Source: Winogradskyella sp. (GTDB lineage Bacteria > Bacteroidota > Bacteroidia > Flavobacteriales > Flavobacteriaceae). Taken from it: a stretch of 64,000 bases of DNA. The translations under genes and the position numbers were made by a program. The stretch covers positions 1 to 64,000 of the forward strand of contig NZ_JANQIM010000003.1 of the NCBI RefSeq assembly GCF_028282165.1, read 5' to 3'. The notes below the pieces were generated by a model. That model ran no database searches. It was not told the origin of the DNA and worked only from the letters and a program-made list of their open reading frames with translations. Of this stretch, positions 56,295 through 64,000 are shown one piece after another. Every line of letters begins with the position of its first letter. Position 1 is the first letter of the stretch.

Positions 56295-59200
56295 ATGAAA
56301 ACGATTTTATTAACACTTGGATTATTTCTACTAAGCTTTACAGGATTTAGCCAAACAACAATTTACCTCGAAGATTTTGAAGGCCAGGCTGGTAAAGGCA
56401 CAGTTGGCCCAGGCGGTAGTAGCCCAACTGTAAACTTAACAGATGTCGATTGGACAATCGATATCAGTAATGTAAATCTTACGGCGACTACCGATTATTT
56501 TAATGTGCTAACCGTGAGCGGAAACGAATTATTGGAAGGTCGTGACCTAGACACCAACGCTACATGGTTTTCACCCATAATTGATATTTCCGATTATACT
56601 AATGTAGGCTTTACTATAGATGTTACGGAGTCTAACGGTACTGGCGGTAACAACCTAGAACCAACAGATACTGTAGTCATAGAATACCGCATCGATTCTG
56701 GTGCTTGGAATGTGGCCTCAATAAATGGAACCATCACAAATGATTACAATCTTACCGTTAGTGGCGAAACCGGCCTATTAGGCTCTACCTTAGAACTACG
56801 AGTTACCATGACCAATGATGGTGGAGGTGAGCGCCAGCGCATAGACAATATAGAAGTTACAGGAGTAGCTGATTGTAATACTGCTTTCTCTTTACCTTTT
56901 AATGAAGGGTTTGAAGGCAGCACTTTTCCACCAGATTGTTGGGAAACCTATAGAGGAACTAATAATTTGGGAACTAACAATGATTGGACAACCTCCACAC
57001 TTGTTGCTAATTCTGGAAATACATCTGCATTTGTAGAATTTGAAGTGGTTTCTGGTGAAAACGCCCAAGACTGGCTAGTAACACCAGCTATTGACTTAGG
57101 AACGGCGCAAGCGCAACTGCGTTTCTTTGCCAGAGAACAATTTACCATAGATTGGAATACAGAATACTCAATCAGGGTTTCGCAAACTTCTGCAACAGAT
57201 ATTTCAAGTTTTACAACAGTTCAAACCTATACCGAACCCGAATTAGGCAATACTTTCAATGAAAAAACCGTTGACCTTTCAGCCTATAGTGGTATCGTTT
57301 ACATTGCATTTGTAATGGAACAAAACGATGGCGACAATTGGTTTTTAGATGATGTGTCCGTTATTGAGATCCCACCATGCTCAATCCCTGAAGATGTTAC
57401 TAATGTCTCAGCAAACTATGACGGAAATGCCATAAATCTTAATTGGGCATTAAGCACTTGTTACGATGATATTTTAGTAGTTGCCAAAGAAGGTAGTGCT
57501 GTAACAGCAACACCCACAGGAGATGGCAGTATATACATTGCTGATTCGGTATTTGGAAATGGCACAGAAATCACCGCTGATGAATTTGTGATTTTTAATA
57601 GCATAGGAAGTGGTGCTGATATAACCAATGTTTTAATTGGCAATACCTATCACTTTGAAATTTTTACCAGAAAAGGAACTACATGGAGTGCAGGCGTACC
57701 AATAAGTATTACGGTAGATTACTGCACGGTAACAGGCGATACTTCTTTTGAGACCTCAATTACACTTGTTGACTTTGGTGCTATTAATAATGTTACGGGG
57801 CAGGGTTCTGGTTATGATGATTTTACATCACAATCTACAAATATTGCTAGAGGTGAATCTGAAGATTTAACCATAAATCTAAACACAGATGGCGATTTTA
57901 GAGTATACAGCTATGCATGGATCGACTGGAACAGAGATGGTGATTTTAACGATGTAGGTGAAACTTATGACCTTGGCGAAGCAGATAATACGCCCGATGG
58001 CCCAACATCCAATAGCCCTTTAACTATTACGGCTCCAGTAGATGCGGCTTTAGGCGATACAAGATTACGCGTATTGTGTCAATACTTTTCTTTCGCTGTT
58101 CCTACAAATGGCCCTTGTGATGGTTCTACAGATGGAGAAATAGAAGATTATACCGTCACAGTACTTCCTGGGACAACCTATACCTATGATGATGGTTGGT
58201 CGCCATCAGACCCTAATGGTGTAGCTACACTTGCCAATCCAATACAAGTTATAAGAGGTAATGCCATATTTTCTAGTTCTACACAATGTGAAAGCATAGT
58301 AGTTAATCCCGCGGCAAGTATAACGGTAAACAGTGGCGTTATGTTAGATATAGCAAACGATCTAGATTTAGAATCATCAAATATTGCATTTTCTAGTCTT
58401 ATTTTAGATGGTACAATAAATGGAAACATCAATTATTACAGACATGTTAATGCTGCCAGTGGTAATGGTACAACAACTGGAAATAACGACCTTATAAGTG
58501 CTCCTTTACAGGGACAAACATTTGGTGAATTGAGTGCCACCAACCCAAATATATTATCTGGAACCATTGGTGGAAACCCAGCCTTTTTATTTGGTCCATT
58601 TGACCCATCCACAAGTACTTATATTAATTACACGCCAGCTAATAACACGGATCCTTTAATGACAGGAATTGGATACCGCACAGGATCTACAGATAATGAC
58701 AGTTATGTATTTAATGGGAATGTTGAAACTGGCGCAGTGGAAATAAATGTTACGAGTGGTGGTGCAACGAATTGGAACCTTGTAGGAAACCCGTACCCGA
58801 GTTATATCAATGTACAAGCTGTACTAAATGAAACAACCAATAGAAATCGTTTTGACGAAAATGCCGTTGGTATTTATGGTTATGATGGAAGTGCAACTGA
58901 TGGCTGGACTATATTTAATTTAGCAACTACTAATGAGTCTACTATTATTGCACCAGGACAAGGCTTCTTCATTGATGCTGAAACCTCAGGTATTTTCAGG
59001 TTTACACCAGCCATGAGAACTACTGGTACTGCTGATGATTTTATTCAAGGAAGAAACTCTAACCCTCTAGTTTATCTTAAACTTAAGTTGAATAGCAACA
59101 GCAGTAGTTTTCATACTGACTTTTATTTTAATGATAATGCAAGTACGGGTTTGGATCAAGGTTATGATGCATCTGTTTGGAATAGCATTCCCGCAAACTT

Positions 59201-59753
59201 TTCGGTACATTCATATTTAGTAGACAATGATAATGGTAGAGCCATGGCTTTACAGGCATTGCATAGTGATGACGTTTCAAACATTACAGTTCCTTTAGGC
59301 GTTAATGCAAACCCCAGTGAAACTGTAACCTTTTCAATTTTAGAATCCACATTACCAAATGGTATTGAGGTATATTTAGAAGACACCTTATTAGAAACGG
59401 CAACACTACTTAATGATGAGAATCATAATGTGATACTAGACAATGCTGTAATTGGTAAAGGTCGTTTTTATCTAAGGTTTGTTAACCAAGCTTTAAGCAT
59501 TAATGAAAATACCTTAGACCAGTTACAAATTTTCACTAATCAAGAGCAAAGGACACTCGTTATCAAAGGTCAGCTTGCTAGTACATCTCAACTAAGGCTA
59601 TACGACTTACAAGGCCGACTCCTAAAAAACCTGAAATTAAAAGAAAACGCAAACTCCCAAGATATAGATTTAGCGCAACTCCCTTCAGGCATTTTTATAG
59701 TTGATATTCAAAGTGATAATGCTAACAAAACACAGAAGATCGTCCTTAATTAA
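56295..59753 (+). CDS. Large secreted multidomain protein with GEVED domain and T9SS C-terminal sorting domain
   Basis: Signal peptide MKTILLTLGLFLLSFTGFSQ; FPPDCWETYRG...WLVTPAIDLG adhesin-type domain; AWIDWNRDGDFNDVGETYDLGE...DGEIEDYTVTV GEVED; C-term LYDLQGRLLKNLKLKENANSQDIDLAQLPSGIFIVDIQSDNANKTQKIVLN. Confidence 0.9.
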   Translation: MKTILLTLGLFLLSFTGFSQTTIYLEDFEGQAGKGTVGPGGSSPTVNLTDVDWTIDISNVNLTATTDYFNVLTVSGNELLEGRDLDTNATWFSPIIDISDYTNVGFTIDVTESNGTGGNNLEPTDTVVIEYRIDSGAWNVASINGTITNDYNLTVSGETGLLGSTLELRVTMTNDGGGERQRIDNIEVTGVADCNTAFSLPFNEGFEGSTFPPDCWETYRGTNNLGTNNDWTTSTLVANSGNTSAFVEFEVVSGENAQDWLVTPAIDLGTAQAQLRFFAREQFTIDWNTEYSIRVSQTSATDISSFTTVQTYTEPELGNTFNEKTVDLSAYSGIVYIAFVMEQNDGDNWFLDDVSVIEIPPCSIPEDVTNVSANYDGNAINLNWALSTCYDDILVVAKEGSAVTATPTGDGSIYIADSVFGNGTEITADEFVIFNSIGSGADITNVLIGNTYHFEIFTRKGTTWSAGVPISITVDYCTVTGDTSFETSITLVDFGAINNVTGQGSGYDDFTSQSTNIARGESEDLTINLNTDGDFRVYSYAWIDWNRDGDFNDVGETYDLGEADNTPDGPTSNSPLTITAPVDAALGDTRLRVLCQYFSFAVPTNGPCDGSTDGEIEDYTVTVLPGTTYTYDDGWSPSDPNGVATLANPIQVIRGNAIFSSSTQCESIVVNPAASITVNSGVMLDIANDLDLESSNIAFSSLILDGTINGNINYYRHVNAASGNGTTTGNNDLISAPLQGQTFGELSATNPNILSGTIGGNPAFLFGPFDPSTSTYINYTPANNTDPLMTGIGYRTGSTDNDSYVFNGNVETGAVEINVTSGGATNWNLVGNPYPSYINVQAVLNETTNRNRFDENAVGIYGYDGSATDGWTIFNLATTNESTIIAPGQGFFIDAETSGIFRFTPAMRTTGTADDFIQGRNSNPLVYLKLKLNSNSSSFHTDFYFNDNASTGLDQGYDASVWNSIPANFSVHSYLVDNDNGRAMALQALHSDDVSNITVPLGVNANPSETVTFSILESTLPNGIEVYLEDTLLETATLLNDENHNVILDNAVIGKGRFYLRFVNQALSINENTLDQLQIFTNQEQRTLVIKGQLASTSQLRLYDLQGRLLKNLKLKENANSQDIDLAQLPSGIFIVDIQSDNANKTQKIVLN

Positions 59754-59779
59754 ATAGAGTAAGGGTATGTATTTAAATT

Positions 59780-59806
59780 AGAGCGCACAGTAGTGCGCTT
59801 TTTTTG
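59780..59806 (+). terminator. Terminator between the two secreted-protein genes
   Basis: AGCGCAC-agta-GTGCGCTTTTTTT. Confidence 0.8.
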
Positions 59807-59895
59807 ATTCAATATTAGCCTGTTTTAAAATAAATCTTAAAATTAATATTAACGCTTTGTTAATATCTAAATGTATGTGAAGTGTATGGTTTTAC

Positions 59896-59903
59896 TATAT
59901 TTG
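59896..59903 (+). promoter_or_regulatory. Bacteroidetes -7 box (TATATTTG) upstream of second secreted-protein gene
   Basis: TAnnTTTG motif ~70 nt before ATG at 59974. Confidence 0.5.
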
Positions 59904-59973
59904 TCTCCCCTTTACTATCAAGTACTTAGGGAAATTTATTTTTTTATCGACAAAAAACATATTTTATAGACAT

Positions 59974-62900
59974 ATGAAACATTTTTACCCCTTTTTGTTT
60001 ACACTTTTAATAAGTAGCCTTGGTTTTAGTCAAACCACAATTTACACCCAAGATTTTGAAACACTCAATACAGGATATACTGCTTCTGCAACAGAAGGGT
60101 CTGGATTCATAGATGTTTTCAATAGAACTGTAGCTAATGTTGGAGGTAACACTACTAATGTCTGGGCTGTTGAGGACACCAATATAACTCCTGCAACAAT
60201 TACCTTAGACCAAATAGATGTTACAGGATTCTCAGATTTTACATTCTCTATCGATATGATCGCACATCATTTCAATGATTGGGATAATTCCGATACTTTC
60301 TCTATAACTTATTCATTAGATGGTGGTGCCTCACAAAACCTACTTTGGGTGCGTAACAATGGTGCTACTTTTAACCAACTACCTTCTTTAGACACTGATT
60401 TTGATGGCATTGGGGATTGTGGTGCAGGTACTTTACCTGCATTAACTACTGGGACTAGTGGGTGTAGTACAAGCAGTGATGTCTTTGCTACTTTTTCTTC
60501 TAGTACAATTGCTCTGAGTGGGAACTCTACTTTGGACATCACTCTGTCTTTTGAAGGGTTAGATGCAAATGATGAAGGCATATATTTAGATAATATTGAA
60601 GTAGTCGCTACATCAGCTTCGACTGATACAGAAGTCCAGTTCGCATCTGCATCTGCTTCGGTTTCAGAAGGTGACGGCACTTATAATTTAGAAGTAGCAA
60701 TAACAAATGAAGATACCAATCCAACTCAAGTTGAGGTTGCTTTAACTACTGGTGATGCTGCTGACATTAACAATTACACTACACAAACGGTTACTTTTCC
60801 TGCTAGTAGCTCTGCTAACGAAACTGTCGTTATCACCATCACTGATGATATGGTTTTTGAAAGCGACGAAACTCTAACCTTTACATTGCAAAATGTTTCG
60901 GGTGGCAACAATGCCCAAATTGGTGTACAAAATACATTCGATTTAACCATTACCAATAATGATCTTGCACCTCCCATAACACTTCCATATAATGAAGATT
61001 TTGCCGATTGTGGTGCAGCTGAATGGTTCACTTTTGACCAAGCTGGTGACGATGGAGATGTGTGGACCTGCGGTTCGGGAGAATACGCTATGAATGGTTT
61101 TGGTGGCTCTGTAGATGATATTGACTGGCTAATCTCTAATTTCAGAGTTGATTTTGATGCACAGTCTAACGAAACCATTGTGGTAGAAACACGCAATCGT
61201 TTCGGAAACTTAGTTAACGAAGCTGGTGAATTTGAGCTTCGTTATTCAACAGATTACGCAGGATCTGGCGATCCTACTTTGGCAACATGGACGCCTTTAA
61301 CTTTTGACCCGGCAAATACTTCAGACAATGCTACATTATCGGCAATCACAGCAACTAATGTAGATGCTTCAGGAATTACTGGAATTGCATATTTGGCCTT
61401 TGTTTATGATATGACAGGCGTTGGTGCTGAAGACTGGAGAGTTTCTGATGTATCAATTGTCTCTGGAACCCCTCCAACAGAAGTGGAATTTTTAATGACT
61501 TCCGCAACTGTTTCTGAAGGATCTGGAACTTATGATTTGGAGTTTACGATCACAAATGAAGATGCAATCAATGATACAACTTTCGATGTTGTTTTAACTT
61601 CAGGAACTGCAGTTGATATTGACAATTATACAACTCAGCTTGTGACATTTACTGGAGGTAGCTCAACAAACCAAATTGTTACTATCACTATAACAGACGA
61701 TGCCATTGAAGAATTAGACGAAATTTTCACCTTTGAAATTCAAAATGTCGCTGGTGGAAATAGCGCTGTTGTAGGTTCTAACAATTCATTCGACCTAACT
61801 ATCGCAGCTAACGACGCACCAGCTGTTCCGGCTGGGTGGCAAATTTCTACTTTAGACACAGCATTCATTATTGACTTTGAAGCCACAGTTACGGATGTTA
61901 ATGTGGATGCTTATGCAGGTACAGGATTTGAGTCATCACCTGCAAGTGGACAATTAGACTCTGATGCTTGGGCCGTGACAGGACTGTCTGATGGTTCATT
62001 GTCTTTTGGCGGAACGGGAACAAGTGGAGATTTCACAGGAGCTGACGATGGTGGTGTAACTGGTGGTGGATTGTATGACTTTGATACTGGCAGCGGTAAT
62101 AGCACATTTGGATTTCAACCTACTGGAGGTGATTTTACTCCTGGAACTATTACTTTGAGAGCACAAAACCAAACAGGAAGTACGGTGACTTCAGCTGACA
62201 TCGCTTATTTAATCTATGTATTTAACAACGAAGCTAGGTCGGGATCCTTTAACTTTTCTTATAGTACTGATGATATTTCATATACTGCAATTCCAGCCCT
62301 AGATTTTACCAGTGACGCAGCTGAAGATACGACACCTAATTGGGAGTCTAACTTCAGATCTACCGTGATAACAGGACTTTCTATTCTTAATGGTGAATAC
62401 CTATATTTAAGATGGACGTTTAATGATGTTTCAGGAAGTGGCAGTAGAGACGAATTTGCATTAGATGATATTTCTCTAAAGTTTAACCCTACATCTTTTA
62501 CTTACACCTATGATAATGCATGGTTCCCAAGTGACCCTAATGGTGTTTCTACAGGGGTTGACAATATTATTGTTAGTGCGGGAGATGCAATATTAACGAC
62601 CAACACAACATGTAACCAGTTTACAGTTTCAGAGGGCGCTAGCCTTACCATTAACTCTGGTGTGACCTTAACGGCCAGCACCTTGGATTTAGATTCAACC
62701 TCAGATGAGTTTGCCTCATTGATTTTAGATGGTACTTTAGCTGGTGGTACTGCAGGTAATGTCACTTACAGAAGATATATTAATGGTGCTGGTAGTGGTA
62801 CCACTGGAGGAAATGATTTGATTACGTCACCAGTAACAGGAGTGTCTTTCGTTGATTTTGTACAAGACCCAGAAAACGAATTTAACTTGTTTGGAAGTCC

Positions 62901-64000
62901 TGACAATGGTTCTACAAGTATTTTAGAGTACTTGTTTGGGCCTTTTGATAATGAATTAGCAGGCGACTATGTTACCTATTTTATTAACGACCCATTAAAT
63001 GGTGGGGCGCCAGTTGGTGATGGTGACGATGCATCTGAAACCATTGATCCTGTCAAGGGCTATAGAGCAGGTACTTTTGGTGGAACAACACTGGCCTTTA
63101 GAGGTGGTATAAATTCTGGTAGTGTCAGTACTTCTGATTTTAACGACTATGGATTCGATGCTCCAGATATTGAGATATGGAATTTAGTGGGTAACCCATA
63201 TCCTAGTTATTTAGATGCTCAAGCTTTTCTAACTACTAATGGTGGTGTCATAGACGAAACTGTTTTAGATCCTAATTTCAATGCCATTTATGCTTATAAT
63301 GATAATACGGATGGCGCTAGTAGATGGACCATCATCAATAGTGTGCAAAACAACACAAGAAATATTGCACCAGGTCAAGGCTTTTTTGTAGCTTCTAATG
63401 GAACTGGACAGCTAAGTTTCACACCTGCAATGCGAACTACTGTGGGTACGGATGATTTTATATTGGGCAGAAATACAAATGTCATTACACATTTAGGTTT
63501 AACCTTATCCAATGACCAAGAAATCTATGAAACAGATTTTTATTTTACATCAAATGCATCTACTAGTCTAGATCCTAGTTACGATGCTGGTGTTTATAGC
63601 GGTAATGCTTCAGGGTTCTCTTTGTATTCACATTTAGTTGAAGACAATCAAGGTATTCCTATGGCTATACAATCCCTTGGTGAAACAGACTATGATGACG
63701 TTGTTATACCTCTCGGTGTAAATTCTAATCAGGGTGAGCAAATCACCTTTAGTATTACAGATAATAACTTGCCGAGTTCGGTAAATGTGTATTTGGAAGA
63801 CAACGTTACTAATACATTTACACTATTAAATACTTCGGATTATATCTTAACACCAAATACGAATTTAGCAGGAACGGGAAGATTCTTTCTTCATTTCACC
63901 AATAGTCCACTTTCAGTAACTGATGACCCATTTTATAGTTTGACAATATATACTTCAAATCGCTCAATTAACATTGCTGGTGAAGTTGACGACAACACCA
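59974..64000 (+). CDS. Large secreted protein with two Calx-beta-like domains, paralogous to 56295-59753; 3' truncated by window end (not in ORF track)
   Basis: Open frame from ATG at 59974 (MKHFYPFLFTLLISSLGFSQTTIYTQDFE); Calx-beta-like EVQFASASASVSEGDGTYNLEVAITNED...ETLTFTLQNVSGG and EVEFLMTSATVSEGSGTYDLEFTITNED; C-terminal half homologous to the preceding protein. Confidence 0.88.
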   Translation, partial: MKHFYPFLFTLLISSLGFSQTTIYTQDFETLNTGYTASATEGSGFIDVFNRTVANVGGNTTNVWAVEDTNITPATITLDQIDVTGFSDFTFSIDMIAHHFNDWDNSDTFSITYSLDGGASQNLLWVRNNGATFNQLPSLDTDFDGIGDCGAGTLPALTTGTSGCSTSSDVFATFSSSTIALSGNSTLDITLSFEGLDANDEGIYLDNIEVVATSASTDTEVQFASASASVSEGDGTYNLEVAITNEDTNPTQVEVALTTGDAADINNYTTQTVTFPASSSANETVVITITDDMVFESDETLTFTLQNVSGGNNAQIGVQNTFDLTITNNDLAPPITLPYNEDFADCGAAEWFTFDQAGDDGDVWTCGSGEYAMNGFGGSVDDIDWLISNFRVDFDAQSNETIVVETRNRFGNLVNEAGEFELRYSTDYAGSGDPTLATWTPLTFDPANTSDNATLSAITATNVDASGITGIAYLAFVYDMTGVGAEDWRVSDVSIVSGTPPTEVEFLMTSATVSEGSGTYDLEFTITNEDAINDTTFDVVLTSGTAVDIDNYTTQLVTFTGGSSTNQIVTITITDDAIEELDEIFTFEIQNVAGGNSAVVGSNNSFDLTIAANDAPAVPAGWQISTLDTAFIIDFEATVTDVNVDAYAGTGFESSPASGQLDSDAWAVTGLSDGSLSFGGTGTSGDFTGADDGGVTGGGLYDFDTGSGNSTFGFQPTGGDFTPGTITLRAQNQTGSTVTSADIAYLIYVFNNEARSGSFNFSYSTDDISYTAIPALDFTSDAAEDTTPNWESNFRSTVITGLSILNGEYLYLRWTFNDVSGSGSRDEFALDDISLKFNPTSFTYTYDNAWFPSDPNGVSTGVDNIIVSAGDAILTTNTTCNQFTVSEGASLTINSGVTLTASTLDLDSTSDEFASLILDGTLAGGTAGNVTYRRYINGAGSGTTGGNDLITSPVTGVSFVDFVQDPENEFNLFGSPDNGSTSILEYLFGPFDNELAGDYVTYFINDPLNGGAPVGDGDDASETIDPVKGYRAGTFGGTTLAFRGGINSGSVSTSDFNDYGFDAPDIEIWNLVGNPYPSYLDAQAFLTTNGGVIDETVLDPNFNAIYAYNDNTDGASRWTIINSVQNNTRNIAPGQGFFVASNGTGQLSFTPAMRTTVGTDDFILGRNTNVITHLGLTLSNDQEIYETDFYFTSNASTSLDPSYDAGVYSGNASGFSLYSHLVEDNQGIPMAIQSLGETDYDDVVIPLGVNSNQGEQITFSITDNNLPSSVNVYLEDNVTNTFTLLNTSDYILTPNTNLAGTGRFFLHFTNSPLSVTDDPFYSLTIYTSNRSINIAGEVDDNT

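Noticed and set aside
60309-62765. Several minus-strand ORFs in the second secreted-protein gene
   Set aside because: Antisense to an uninterrupted plus-strand frame with clear Calx-beta-like domains; Ser/Pro/Val-rich shadow translations.
1-64000. tRNA/rRNA genes and prophage or integrase genes
   Set aside because: None recognised on either strand by reading; a tRNAscan-SE/Infernal run would be needed to exclude RNA genes.

Overview
This looks like a Bacteroidetes chromosome segment, probably Flavobacteriaceae: TAnnTTTG-type promoters, T9SS-type secreted proteins, porT next to ubiE. No tools were run; all calls come from reading the sequence and the supplied ORF track. (1) 1-9.7 kb: a tandem array of five displaced Rhs-core C-terminal 'tip' modules. 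Each has a near-identical core segment (YQYKDHLGNIRLTYMDNNGSLDIIEEHNYYPFG), a different C-terminal toxin-like domain and a different downstream candidate immunity gene. Two tips look peptidoglycan-directed (an L,D-transpeptidase/YkuD-like HGCLR domain and an NlpC/P60-like DCSG domain), and each is followed by a lipoprotein. The others are followed by small membrane proteins, a frameshifted MORN/YwqK-type gene and a CPBP (Abi) protease-like membrane protein. A ~50-bp intergenic repeat and a REP-like hairpin region punctuate or end the array. (2) 9.8-35.8 kb: mostly core genes (alpha/beta hydrolase, response regulator, trkH/trkA, ubiE, porT, TrmH-type methyltransferase, BamA/TamA-like protein, class II aldolase, accD, rpsO, pnp, TlpA/Omp28/DUF6029-like genes, rpoD, BLUF protein, rpe, CBS protein). 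(3) 35.9-55.4 kb: a minus-strand surface polysaccharide cluster (Wzc/Wza, WecA- and WecG-like, MBOAT plus SGNH-like partner, glycosyltransferases, AsnB, Wzx, Wzy-like, WecB-like, WbpD-like, WbpB-like). (4) 56.3-64 kb: two large paralogous secreted proteins sharing a long C-terminal module; the second runs off the window. The Rhs tip array is the best candidate for an interesting accessory system.
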